Shown: positions 11,014 through 24,007 of the stretch, piece after piece
How positions within the stretch are numbered: position 1 is the stretch's first letter
Layout: each line of letters starts with the position of its first letter
NCBI GenBank assembly: GCA_950295325.1
Contig: OX485807.1
Location: 52,360,440 to 52,424,439, forward strand
DNA: 64,000 nucleotides
Origin: Polytrichum commune
Lineage: Eukaryota > Streptophyta > Polytrichopsida > Polytrichales > Polytrichaceae
Direction: 5' to 3'
The notes under the pieces: model-generated
Told to the model about the DNA's origin: nothing
The model's database searches: none
The model's input: only the letters and a program-made list of their open reading frames with translations
Made by a program: the position numbers and the translations under genes

Positions 11014-14000
11014 ATGGAGACCCAAGATGTCACTTCTGAGCTCTTTGATTCTTGGATTGTTCATTGGGAAAAAATCCAGTGAACAATTTGATGAGTTTGG
11101 AAACATGATCAACATCTAAAATGCTTCGTTGGCAAGATGTTATGAGTTTGGGATGGAAATGACCGCTTACAGGCTTGGAAATCGGTTATTAATAAGGTCC
11201 ACTCTAACGAGTCTGATTGGCATATTTCTGTAGACTCGATCTAGCTGACGCCATCTATAGATATTGTTGTGCTTCTCGCTGCTATGCACGACCTTAATAG
11301 GTAATTTTTATCATTTTGATTTTATTTTTTGATTTTGATTTTTTTTCTATATTCAATTTTTCACTTCATGTATATTAGTTTATATATTTTAGTTATGTTG
11401 AATATTCGCATGTGAAGACAAATCTTGTTCATTAACTGTATCAAGAACAAACTATTGGAAATTTGCCAATCGACAGTTTTAAAATTTTACTGACAAAAGA
11501 TCAATACAAAAAATGTGTGACCAAAACTATCACAACGTGGTATTCACTTACTAGGGATTTTTTCTTGGATTATTTGTACAATGTAAGTTCTTTTTCATAT
11601 TTTCATTTCTTTTATTTATGAAATTCTTACATGTTAACATTTATATCATATTATTGTGGTTGTTTAATGATTCTTGTTATTTTTCAACGTGAGATTGCCG
11701 AGGCTAGAGATCTCGCCAAAATTAAATAAAATTTCAGCTCACACCAAAGCTGAAGCCGTCCTCTAAAAGTGTATATGAGGTTATGAATGCAACAATGAAC
11801 GTTGATTGTATTAAATTGGATTCTAGTCTTGCAAAACATTTGCCTATTGCAAATTCTTCTTTACGTATCAAATTCTTAGCTCAAGTTAAAAAATACCATG
11901 ACGTGTGCTCTGACGAGTCGCAAATGAATCAAGAATAACTTCAACATCTAGTGACATTGGAAGTGGATTTCCAACAAAAAATAAAGTGATTGGAGCTTTG
12001 GAATTCCACTCTCATTTTTTGGATGGCTTTGAAGTTTCCGAAGATGCCTCTTTCCGATAAGGCTTTTGATATTTGGTTATTTTGGTCAAAATACTACTTA
12101 AATACATCAAGTTCAACTCAACATAACAACGACTTTGGAATTTGAAACACTAAAAGACATACTATCTTGCAACAAAACCAAACAACAAGTTGATATTAGC
12201 ATAGTTCTTAGGACCTATACCCTAATCTCAAATTGCCGTTTCTATGATTTCATCCTCTTGTTATTTACTTTAAACATCTTCTTTTCTCAACACATAGTGA
12301 TTCCCAAACACAACTGTGATTTTGACTTGATTTGATTACATTTTTTGAAGCAATATGGTGAGAATGAAATATATTGACCCTCGTCGCCGCCGTGCGCAAC
12401 CTGCACAAAATGTAGTACCAATGGATATAGAGGTTATTGAGCTTTCTGACGATTCTTTGCACGATGGGGAGGGTGTAGAGGCTATAGAATTATTACATGA
12501 TACCGCTCATAGTGTAGATGTTACAGAGGGGATTGAAGTGTCTGACGAAACCATAGCTCATGTAGAAGAATTAGAGGTTTTTGAACAACCAGATGATATC
12601 ATGCACGATAAAGAGGGCTTAGGGGTTGTTGGACTAGCAGTGGACATGCCATCTGAATCAGATGAATCCTTGGGGTTTAGAGATAGGTTGTCACCCAATA
12701 AAGAAGCCAACGTGAGGGCGATGGCAATTGTTATTGCAGGAGGAACAACGGAAGTTCAAAATCAAGATTTAGGTGTGGATGATTCTTGGTTTAATGAAGT
12801 TCATACCCAACCTCAATCCCCTTCTTTGCCTTTAGGGTTTAGGGTTGAACAACATGAACATGCTCTACTTCATGCAAACATGTTAGATGAGGAAAATGAA
12901 AAAGAAGAAGAAGAAATACCACTGCCTTATCAAATGGAGGAGGAGGGAGACTTAGCAGCACCTCTAGATTTGGCTTTATTCAATGAAAAAACAATGATTA
13001 TAGGTAATTTTGTGGATAATTGGATTAATAACACATGTGATGAAGTCATTGCTGGAAGAGAAGAGCATGAACTACGAGGAGAAGCTCTAGCTACAGAAGA
13101 AGAAATGTTAGATGAAGAACTAGCCGCAGAGTCTGCACTAGATGAAGAGCTAACTAGGGAGAGACAAGCAGCAAGCGAGGTACTAGCAACATAAATAATT
13201 GCTCCAAGTGAAACAATAATAGCTTAAGAAGATGTTCCAGCGTTAGAGCCAATGCTAGAAAAAACTGCACTTGTGCTAGAGCCAATTGTAGAAGTACCTC
13301 CTCTGATATTAGAGCCACCAATTCAAGAACCAACACATTTGTCAGAGCCGACTGCTGATGAACCCCTAAACCCTCAGCTTTTTGGCCAACGACGCGATAC
13401 ATTACGATATTTATATCAGACCTTAAGTCCTCTCTCTTCCAGACCTTGTGACCATATCCAATCATTTCGCCCAACTGTGGGGCCATTTGCAAATGATAGG
13501 GAATTGGAAGATATAAATAATCCTCAACATATGGATGTTGATACTACATGTTTTTTCATGTTAAGTCAAGATTTGCCTTTATTGTTAGGAGCCATAATAC
13601 GGCCAGACAATCGTAAAGTGAGGCTTAGATATTTTGAGGGTTTTAGAGATTGGTTACATGTTATTTCTGATCCCGTTGTAGTAAAGATCTATGTAGGCGA
13701 CATTGATGTCGAGAAGGAGTTAACAAAGATGAAAATTTTAGAAGTCCTAAAAATTAGTTTTGGCATCACTTTGACTAGAAATTCAAGTAGCTTGATATTG
13801 TCTAAAAATCAAATGAATGTTTCTACCATTGGCATGGCAGAAACTCTATATATCAGTGGGGCTAGAATATGTAGAGTGGGGTTTTTTGGCATGAAGATGT
13901 CAATAGGTATAGCTGAATCCCTTATAGATAATTTAGTGCAACAATACTTAGATTTTTTAGCGCCAGAATTAGAGTCGCGAATTTTGCATAATAAGAGCGT

Positions 14001-17000
14001 ATTCGATATTGGGATTGTCACTCCCACAGAGTGTGTAGAGTTTTTTTCATTTGGTGATGATCAAAGGCGCGCAAAAAAATTTAGAGAGGGAAGAGTGCAC
14101 TTAATGTGCAACCAATCCAAATTCGGCTCATTATCTTTCAGGCCAACAAAATCATAGCAGATCAAACAAATAAAAATATATCAAAAATTGATACATGTAG
14201 TACTGTCTGTCATTGCAAGAGATCGGCATCTTGATGACATGCCAGTAACCATGAGGACAATTCGCACTCGAGCTCATCAATTACGAGCTTTGCTGCAGAG
14301 ATTAGAATTGATGCAAGTTATGGAATATGACAGGGAAATCAGAGGAACTAGAATGGAGGTGACTGTGCAACAAGTAGACACAGTGCAAGCAACTCGTTGC
14401 ATGTGCAACGAATTAGATATTTTACGTGTCCAAGATTTAGAGAATATGCTAGAAGGAAATTTTGATAGATTTTTTATATCAGTGTCAGATTTAATTCAAG
14501 ATTTTAGGGTTAGGATAGAAAATTTGGAAGTTGCAATGCGATGCATTGCGTATGTTGTTGTGTCTCCTATTCGTGTTCGTACTGCGTTGACATTGGCTCG
14601 ACATACAATTGGTTGGAGTGGGAAGAATTTACAACGTCAACTTCGAGAAGCAAAGGCTTGGGAGGAGGGAGATAAAACAAGGCGAAATAAAAGACAAGAT
14701 GTAGACCATGTATATGACAGCTGCGAGTTAGATGATGTGAAAACGCGTGTCAAAGTGGCTGGGTTTTTGGATCGCGCAATGTGGTGCCATCAAAAGCCAT
14801 ATTTTGGAGTTAGGTAAGCATATGATTTTGTTTTTGTTTTTGTTTTCTATTTTGTACTTGTGCGTGTGTGTGTGTGTGTTCCCTTCCGCCTATTGGCTAA
14901 AGAAGCTTTTGCGCTATACAATTCTATAATTTTTGAGTTGAACATTGTTAATAATGTGGACCCAAATGCAACTGATATTTTGCCAACTTTTGTTGATTAT
15001 ATTGAGTCTTGGAGGGTGACGGGCTAGGAACGATTTTTTTTTTACATGTTCAAAGCCGCTGATGTCATTATGAAAATGAAGACCTTTGAAAAACAATTTG
15101 GTGGTTTTCAAGGCATCAAACAAGTTGTTTATAGGCTCCCTCATATATATTGTATTTTTTATTTTTATGTTTTATGTTTTATTTTTTATTTTTTATTTTT
15201 GTTTTCATAAATAATTTAAGCGCGTCTTGCTTCCTCTTAATGCTTTAGCCAAGCCACCACCTTTCTTTGATAGTTTCAAGGATGCTCAGTCAGAGAATTT
15301 CATGTTCACTTCAAAATATATGCAAACAATAAAATGAGGTAATATGGTATGAATGTGGATTGTATCTGGACTGTCCACCTAATAAAATTCCACATTCCAA
15401 ATTGGAATTGCGTGACTGTTTTGAACCTATATGTGTTCCTTCCATTGTGGACCAAGATCTATCATATACAGAGACCACAAGAGGAAAGAGAAAAAATAAT
15501 AATTTAAGTCTCTACCCACTCTAAGGTTAATGACATTATGAGTGGTGAACCTTCTGCCAAGAAGCATAAGGTGTTTCAACTCGCTACTTCATCTTATACC
15601 AATCATATCAATCCTTCCGTGTTAAAGCATTTCTCCTCTTTAAGGATCAAGACTAAAGCTTCTAAACTTACCCACGTAGTTCTAATCAGAACTCATTTGA
15701 GCTTATTTTGAATGACTCGTTCTTGAATATTTTGAACGTCAAAGAACAAACCAAGACTTGGCCTCAAACTTTTCACGACATCAATACATTTTTCAAATAG
15801 GTTTTTTTTTGGTTTATTCTTTCAAGCTGTATCTTGAATTTTTTTCTTTTTTTTTAGTCACTCAACAATCATTTCACCTAACATAGCTGGTATTTTTGTT
15901 GCTTAGGTTGATGCAAATCACGTTTTCTACTTTCAAGGAGTTCAAAAACAACATTGGTTGTTGATTTGGTTATCGCATATATCCCAGAGGGGCTTCCTGT
16001 GCTTGGACTTTCAATACCATCTTATTCTATACCCCCTTAGAATGCAAAATCTAATAAATTTTTTCTTATTCTATTTTCATTTTGCATGCAATATCTTCAT
16101 GACGATGATGCTTTATTGGTATTTTATCTTGATGATGCGAAATGAACAAAAGAATTGTCTTCTTATTTCTTCAATCATAATTTTAAAGTTAGCCATGAAC
16201 CTTGAACTTGTGTGAATCCACTTCGTTTGGCCAATCCTCACAATTCCAACAAAACGGTACGTCTCTCAATTTTTCTTTCACGTTTTCTTTCAATTTTATA
16301 AGTACTTTTGATTTGTTACATTATATTATCATTGATTTATCATTTTATTTTAATTTCATTACTTTTGTACACAGTCAAATTCACGGCACTCTTGCTGCTC
16401 GTTCTATTCATAATACTTATGGATGGAAACGTCTGCTGTAATGTAACTATAATTATTAAGGAATATTCTAACTATATGTGCTAGTGTGTAAGCAGAGAAA
16501 GATGAGAGCTAGACAACTCTCAGTTGAAGATGTATGGATAGGAGTAAGACAACTCCAGATTGACAACATGTGCACTGGAGTTAGACAACTCCGCATTTAG
16601 TGCATTGGAATTAGACTATTCCAATTGAGAACATGTGCACGTGAGTTAGACAACTCTCGATGAGGTGCACGGAGTTAGACCACTCCATGTTTGGAAAGAT
16701 GAATGTTATTCATTGGAGTTAAACAACTCTCAATGAATAGATAAAGCTAGTTGGAAATAGACAGTTCCAACTACAAGATTGAATGAATGAATTAGTTGGA
16801 ATTAGAAAACTCCAACTAAAAGAATGAATGGATGAACTAGTTGGAATTAGACAGTTCCGACTAGAAGATGGAATGGATAAACTAAGTTGGAGTTAGACAG
16901 TTTCAACTTGAAGAAGATTTTAGAAGAGCCAAAAATAGAATATAGATTCATAGTAAAACTACCAAATAGAGCTATGAATAGAATACTTTTACTATATGTA

Positions 17001-17830
17001 AAGATAGAAAGTAAAAGTAGTGTCTTTGGCATAAGAGGAAGCTCAGGGGAGGAGAGAGGGGCTTTTTGGGTTGTTAGCTCTCTTTCCTATGGTCAGGTGG
17101 TAGAGCTTCTTTGACCAAACCTTATTTGGTCTTGGATTGTACTTAGTAGTCTCACAAAGAAATAAATTATATTTTCTTCAATTCCTTACTCTGAGAGATT
17201 GTTGTCATGAATCCAATTGCCAACCGGTGAGAGGTGTGTAACATCTGCCTTTGCCTTTTCAAATGAATATTGATAATGATATGAATAATTTTGATATGAA
17301 TAATATTGATAATATTGACATTAACAATAATTTTCAGATAATGGTATGGATTTGGATGATAATGTTTTATACAACTTTACGGATGCTACTTCTCAACTTA
17401 TGAAAGATGATGGTATTACACCTTGGAGGGGTTTACGAGGAAAACATCTATTGTTCTTTCAAGTTTTGATCGACGTTTTTCAAAACCCGAAGGTATTATT
17501 GCGGACCTCACTGCATCAACATGTATAAATTCATTTATTTTTTCTTTTATGTTATTTTTTCATATATTTGCAATATCAACTACTATGTGTCATTAATTGT
17601 TCTCTTCATAATTATGTTTTATTATGTCTTTCATAAGACCCTCCATACATGCTTGCCGTATTTTGAAGCGTCACCTCTTGGTATTGGAAGGCGACAAAGA
17701 TGTTTTTGATTCCATCTTGAAGCCTTTGATTATGCAATCCCCTTTACTTATCGACAAAGACATCAATTATGAAGACTCGGATGATTCTCCAATTGTTAAT
17801 TACGAGGCTGCTAATCTATTTTGTGAGTAA
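11014..17830 (+). pseudogene. Decayed multi-exon transposon-associated gene with a C-terminal methyltransferase-like domain
   Basis: Coding fragments run in one direction: about 11014-11300 (METQDVTSELFDSWIVHWEK; later a DRLQAWKSVINKVHSNES segment), 11440-11580, 11730-12150 (KPSSKSVYEVMNATMNVDC and FDIWLFWSKYYLNTS), 12355-14817, 14890-15145, 15240-15360 and 15370-17830. The block 12355-14817 is one frame broken only by two TAA and one TAG (near 13192, 13225 and 14155). It is acidic first, then of no recognised fold. The 3' part matches the methyltransferase-like gene at 51.9-53.7 kb: DLVIAYIPEGLPVLGLS near 15964, ADLTAST near 17500, SIHACRILKRHLLVLEGDKD near 17644. The predicted catalytic tetrapeptide is YIPE rather than a DPPY-type motif. 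A solo LTR interrupts it at 16437-17243. Treating all fragments as one gene is an inference from order, strand and frame. Confidence 0.6.
16437..17243 (+). mobile_element. Solo LTR, family 1, plus orientation, with TSD TCTGC
   Basis: This 807-base LTR begins TGTAATGTAACTA and ends GAGGTGTGTAACA, with the 5-bp target duplication TCTGC at 16432-16436 and 17244-17248. It is the inverted counterpart of 9489-10289. Removing it and one TSD copy rejoins a reading frame of the decayed methyltransferase-like gene (GGATGGAAACG TCTGC CTTTGCC), so it inserted into an exon. Confidence 0.88.
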
Positions 17831-18689
17831 GTTTGTTTTTTTTCATTTTTAAATGTTTTATATGGTTGGTTGGTTGGTTGTTGTTGTTGTTGTTTTCTTT
17901 TTTTCTTTTTTTCCTTCTTGTAGCATATTGCATATATATTTCCCTAAACTCATATGAAGTAAGAAATAATTATTAATATATTTATGTGGTCATCTTCTAG
18001 CAATGTGATACCACAATGTCGCCGACGTTGGTGATCATTTTTGAAGATCCGAGATTTTTATCAAGTCCTTCTCCCCCTTGAGGCCTCCTTATCTATGTTG
18101 AGAATATGGCTTCTTTTCTTGTTGCTTAACCTTCCCTTTCAGTGCGTGGAAACACTAAATATTATGATCGGCGGGTTTCGGATTTCATAAATTTAGAGGC
18201 CGATTCATGTTCAGGATCCATCACAACAAGTTCTAATGATAGTTAGTTCTTTGGTGGCACTTGTTCAAGTACCATAACTAAGGCTTTATTTTTTTTTATC
18301 ATGTTTCTTTAATATACTTTCATTTATATCTCAGAATTACACATGTTTTCTATCCACTTTTATCTTTCTTGCATATTCTATGTTTGTATTGTATTATTGA
18401 CTTATTGCAATATTAAGTATATCTTGTAATATGTTGTATTTCATTTTTTAAGTTGGTCTTGCTATGAATGTCAATGATAATTATTATTATTATGTCATAA
18501 GGGATGCAATACAACTATTAAAATTTCTATATGATACATATATATGCCCATTGTCGTTTTCACTTCTCAATGTTCATTTCTCACTACTCATAATCAAGAA
18601 TTTTGTTGTTTATTCTCCCCACCCTTCTTATTTTTTAACCCTACAACTGTGCCAAAATACCAGGGTTATAGGATACCAATGGGCCTATT

Positions 18690-18769
18690 ACCAAATATTT
18701 TTCCTTCCTCACCGCTCATGTGTTACTGCTCGCCGCTCATTGCTCACCACTCACAAGATAGCACTCCCC
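18690..18769. mobile_element. Right terminus of a second Mutator-like element
   Basis: Read on the minus strand from 18769, the sequence begins GGGGAGTGCTATCTTGTGAG and continues with GTGAGC/GAGCGGCGAGC subrepeats. It closely matches the left end of the element at 51330 (GGGGAGTGCTATCATGTGAG). Similarity continues inward (GGTATTTTGGCA in both). In both cases the 3' end of a methyltransferase-like gene faces this terminus at about 0.6-0.9 kb. No left terminus or matching target duplication (expected TGCTCAAAA) was found, so the element is probably truncated. Confidence 0.65.
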
Positions 18770-20394
18770 TGCTCAAAAGCAAATGGTTGAGTCTAGTTTT
18801 GGATGTAGATTTCATGACCTTAACTTATTTGAAGTTCGATTTGGAAAAAAATAAAATATAGTTTTAATTCCTTGAATTCATTACTTACTTGAGGGCATCA
18901 TCACAAAACTTTGTAGAAAACCATCAATTTAATGTATTTTAATAATATTTAAAACAAGTTTTAGACAATCATTTGTTCAATATCACCTACTTGCACACCA
19001 CTTGCACCGTCTTCTAAATTATGTAGACTTTTCTTGGAATTTTTTCCTTCATCATAAATTGCTTTTCTTTGTAGATCAATATGTTTTAAAAATGTCAATG
19101 ATTTTTTTTAAAACAAATTTACCACAAAACTCAAAGTTAGTACATAAAATTGAAAAACTTTCACTTAACACTAGGCATGGATGAGGAGCTATCCACTTTA
19201 CTCTACTCGCACCCAATAAAATGCTAGTACAAGTTGATGGTTTATCACTCAAATCCAATATAATGCAAATTATGAGTAACCATGTATTTCTAAAGACCTC
19301 ATTAATTGCTTGTCAATGATTTATTGGAAGTTTTTATTTTTTATTTTTTTATTTTTCTTGTCAATTGTTCTTGAATCCATACAAAGTGAAATAGGTTCTT
19401 AGGCAATTTGGATGCTACTTGTACATTTTTTGGACAATTGAAGGTGTAAGGTAGAGCATCTTAAACAAATTCAACATCCAAAACCAACACATTTGAATTG
19501 CATAAGAAGTGCACGTTGACTTTGAGAATATTCACCATGTGAACATCAAACCCTCCTAAGGGTTTTGGGTGCCAACACAAATTTCACTTCAAAAGTTTGT
19601 ATTTGTTCCTATATGGGAGGGGGAGGGGGGAACTTGTAATCACTTTAATTAATTAATCCCACTTGAGAATAATGTTTTTTCGTTTTGGTTCATATGGCTG
19701 CCACATGTATGCCAACTACCTTAACTACTTGGTTTGAGGTGCTCCTACCTCAGGAGGAATGGGGCGAGTGGAGGGTACGTAATGTACACTATAAAGTCTT
19801 CGCAATTCTTAATAGAGGTGTTGACTAAATTGGGATCATTTATTGATGCTAATGCATCTACATATGAATTTAAAAAAAATGCAACTGCAGATTTCAAACA
19901 TGAAATATAATCTCTATATCTATGTGGATTGCACATGCATTTATTCATATTTGTTTGTGTAGTAAAGCTACTTCATCGCATTTGAGCGAGACTATGCCGT
20001 ATTCGATGTCATCTTGGCACCATCATACAATACTCTATCCTCACCTCATAATGGTGGCTAAATGGCAAAGGTGTTCTCCTTCGATGATTATGAGGAACCC
20101 ATTTGGAAAGTTTTCATGAAATCCCGATGGAGTAAGTAAGTTCAATATTTGTTATATGTTTGTTCAATTTCAAAATTATTCAACATGCTATCATCCAATA
20201 ATGTATGTTGATCATGTGAGTTTTATTTTTTAATATGAAAGAGATGATGTCCCCTCCCACTTGCATAATTATCCCATTACATGCAAAGGCAGTCACAAAG
20301 GTTGTGGATCCAACCTCAACACAATCATATTGTAGGTTGTCAGGTTATGATCAGCGCACTACACCATTCATAGATATCGAGGCAAAGGAGTGTA
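18770..20394. other. AT-rich spacer with no recognised feature
   Basis: Low-complexity A/T DNA with a G-rich run near 19615-19630. No open frame here has a domain or splice support. Confidence 0.5.
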
Positions 20395-23300
20395 TAATTG
20401 GCGACACTAAATATAATATTTAGTGTAGCTGTGTGTTCGTATCCTCCAAGAAGTGGGTGCTAAAAGTATTGTTTTCGAATCCCCTTACCTCAACTTAACT
20501 TTGGGAGAGACATGTCACTCAAACACCATAATCTGAACCACTTCAACTTACTTCTGTTGGAAAATGTAGCTCTTGTCAACAACACTGCCAGATGTGAGCA
20601 CCACTTCCCAATTTCTACAATTTCAATCTGCACTCTCCAATCTCAAAATTAAAAACAGAAACGACCATCTACTCATTTGCCTCCAGAAACATTACATTAC
20701 AAGATTCCCAACAATACTTCTGAAGTGCAAATATAGGGGTTACGTGGTGATCATATTTGAGTCCGAAAATTCATCATTTCTTTTGTGATGATGGATCGGA
20801 GAAGAGAGCTCTGTGCTTTAGAAATACCTCAACCACAACATATTGGCAGTATACTTGCAGTAAAGTCAGCAACTAGAAGCGACTTCAAAATCATCATTAA
20901 CATCATCCGCAACTGAGTGGACCAGGTTGCAATAGCCTCTTACGTGCCTCTAGATATGCAGAAAACATCCAAGGCGTTTGTCTCTCTGCACTTATGCTGA
21001 ACAAACATCTTATACCATTCCACAATCAGAGTCGCCATTAGTTGTGCAAATTGTGCAATTCCGTTTAACAGGCAGTGCAAGTGGTGCGGCTTTTGTGTAT
21101 ATGTAACTCATTGTTTTACATCCATCTGGCCAAGGACAGCAGCCCATGACTCCCATTACACTTGAAGCTAACTACAAAAGTGTATGCTGTACTCTAAAGC
21201 TCCTGAGAATCAGCAATAACACAAAATCTAAGATCTATCTGCTCTTGGAGTAGCCCACTCCACCCGCAAAATAAGGTTATCGTAACCATAACCATCCAAT
21301 TTATTGATTGCTCGAATAGCATCCTCCCTGCACATTTACAAACGCCATTGTCAACCACAACACACCCACCCTAGTCACACAACGTGCTTGCAACTTGTCC
21401 TGTGTAACCAAAGCACAAGTTTTCATGCAACCTCCGGAAACTTGATAACTGTTATCCAAGGACATACATTACTGATGGGAGAGAACAGCAATTACCGCAT
21501 TCATAACATCTCCTCAAGATTCCCACCCAGCAATTAATCTACGAGAATGAGTACACAACCCTGATATGAACTGGACAATTCACAGCCTCCATTACAACAA
21601 AAATGTCCTGGCCATATAGCCGCTAGAATTGGACTCCCTGTCTGCAATGTTTCCAAGCCTCACTTAGCAATCATTTCAAATTCCCCACTTCAAACCATGG
21701 CATGTGAACAGAACCGTACCGGTTAACAAAGTTGATGAAGGCAAACCCTCGGCTGAGTCCGGTTTCCCGGTCGAATGCCACATATATCCGAGATATCGCT
21801 CCAAACGGTCGGAACAACTCCTGTAGATCTTGTTCACGAGTGTCCTCTGACAAGTTTGTGACACGAATTGAGTTGTCATCTCTCCCTCTCCGCATACTCT
21901 CTCCTTCGTTGCCTTTGGCTCCTCCTCGCATGCTGGGTGGCACGTACGACCCTTTCCCACCAGGTCCTGATGACATCCCTGGGACTCCCATGTCGTCATC
22001 TGTTGGGGGCTTCTCACCTCCCACAGAGAAACCTTTTGCGATCGCCAAATCTTTGAATGGACACTTTGAGGTCCAGTGATCTCCCTTCTTTCCACAAGTC
22101 CTGCACACAATCAGGGATGCGTTCCCAAGACTTGCAAGATCTGCACCCTTCTCGGGCTCTGGTTTCGCCCCTGCCGGCCTTGTCCTCTCCAAGAAGATTT
22201 CCTCTGTGGAGACCACCGTCAGATTGTCCGATGCATTTTGACCTAGAGCATCCCCAAATTTCTTCAAAGACCGTCGCCTGATAGCAGCAGGGTTCAACTT
22301 CTTCACCTGTTCGCAAGGCAAGAAAGTCGTACAAGACGTGTCAATACACTGACAGATCCAACAAGCCTTGGACGTCTCTAAATCCTGGCTGTTTATGTGA
22401 CAAACATGAGAGCCACTGCTGCACCCAAGGAGAGAAAATGGCTTCAATTCAACAAACTCCTCCTCTCTTTCATAACCCTGTTGGAACCTTGCCAACTCGG
22501 CAGTTGCTTTCAATGATAAAAACTATAGTACCATGAGTACATGTGACAAGAGGAGCTTTTGAGAAGCTGGTGCTTGCCACTCCGTGGCATTTAAGTTTCG
22601 CTCGTACTCATCGAGGTTCCCATTATTATGGTCCACCTATAATTCACCTCATGATGAAAACCCTTTCTTCAATTGAATCAATTTTGATGATTGCGTGGTG
22701 ATGAAGTCTTGAGCTGCATTACAGCATATTACACATCTCATAATACCGATGCTTCCTTTGCGTTCCCTTCAATCCATTCCGTGCAGCTAAAGAGAACGCA
22801 GCCAAACAACCATAATAAAAACTTATAGAGCCGTCCGCCATTCAAGGACAAATACAAAGCTCAGCAAACCCGGATCACGCTTACATTCCAGAAAAAGCAC
22901 CGCTCGGGGTTCAAGAGAAACTTAAAATCCCTGCCCACCGACTAAGTTTCAGGTTCATAATGTTCACATACAAACATAAGAAGACAGTATTCTTACTGGA
23001 TCCATAGAATTTCACAATCAGGCCTCAGAACCTAAGAATCTAGAACTGTACAGCTCGAATTTCAAATTGACCACCACGCATCTCATGCTTCCATTGCATC
23101 TCCACAAGTCCCTCCTTGCCCAGATACACATTCCATTCTCAGCTAAGGCCAAACTGCCTGCTCTGCACGCAAAATGCTCTTATCCACTCGAGAATGGTCA
23201 CCAATGCATCCCTATGTACTATCCGAACCCATCTCTCATGCTCGCTCTCCGTCTGCCATGAAGACCACAAAACAATGTGCAATCCGAACCCTAAAACCAA

Positions 23301-24007
23301 CCCGAGCAGGGAGAGAGACATGTGTTTCAAATGGTACCTGCTTCTTCACACGGACGGTCTTCGTAACCTTGGTGCGCACACCTTCCTCGTTCTTCCTCCA
23401 CTCGATGATGATCTTCACGCCCTTCTCGTCGGGGCCGATGACTTGCGTGGGCGGCAACACGCCCTCCAAGCCGTCGTCTTCCTCCGCCGCATCTCCCCAC
23501 CGGAAGTCCCGTCTTCCACCCATGGCTGAATGTGCAACTGCACAGCACGTCTACCTCTGTTTCCGATGGTCTAGCAATGCGAGCGATTCGAGTGCGTAGA
23601 CTGTAGCGAAGGGACAAATCGATGGCGATGGAACCCTAGTGTCGCTCCTCTGTGCGAGGAAGACGACTTCGCAACAAAAAACGTAACCCTAACTGAGTGA
23701 AACGGAGTCTAGCAACTCTCTGATGCCACCTCAGCTCCTTAACAGAGTGTTATGTGACGTGGAAGCCACCTCAGTGGCCATGGTGGATGAGGCGGCTGCT
23801 CAAGGTATGTAGATGTGCCTCATTCGGTGTCTCATCTTAATCGGACACCTATTTTTGAGCGATGCAGGGAAATTTGGCTGTGGATCTAAGAATGGCCACC
23901 AAGAAGACATGTGCTTGAAAAAAATTTGAATTATGTGTTTAGCATGTGTTAATCATTCTAGACGCAACAGTCAACATGAGGGGCGACGTAAATGATGATT
24001 TGATAAT
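20395..24007. repeat. Copy B of the 3.6-kb eIF3g segmental duplication
   Basis: Direct repeat of 5677-9288. From about 20575 to 24007 I saw no difference in the stretches compared, including all long translations. The leftmost 170 bases are diverged. The two copies enclose 11.1 kb of transposon-rich DNA. Confidence 0.9.
21228..23523 (-). CDS. EIF3G: Eukaryotic translation initiation factor 3 subunit G, copy B
   Basis: Exons at 23523-23338, 22306-21720 and 21327-21228 encode the same protein as copy A: N-terminal eIF3g segment, CCHC zinc knuckle (CRTCGKKGDHWTSKC) and a C-terminal RRM with RNP2 IRVTNL and RNP1 RGFAFINF. Splice sites, stop codon and the upstream telo-box-like motif (23685-23693) are all kept, so both copies could be expressed and would give the same protein. 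Perfect identity that includes introns implies a very recent duplication, ongoing gene conversion or an assembly duplication. Confidence 0.92.

Noticed and set aside
9489-17243. One large DNA transposon with 0.8-kb terminal inverted repeats
   Set aside because: Each copy has its own 5-bp target duplication and TG...CA ends, which fits two solo LTRs.
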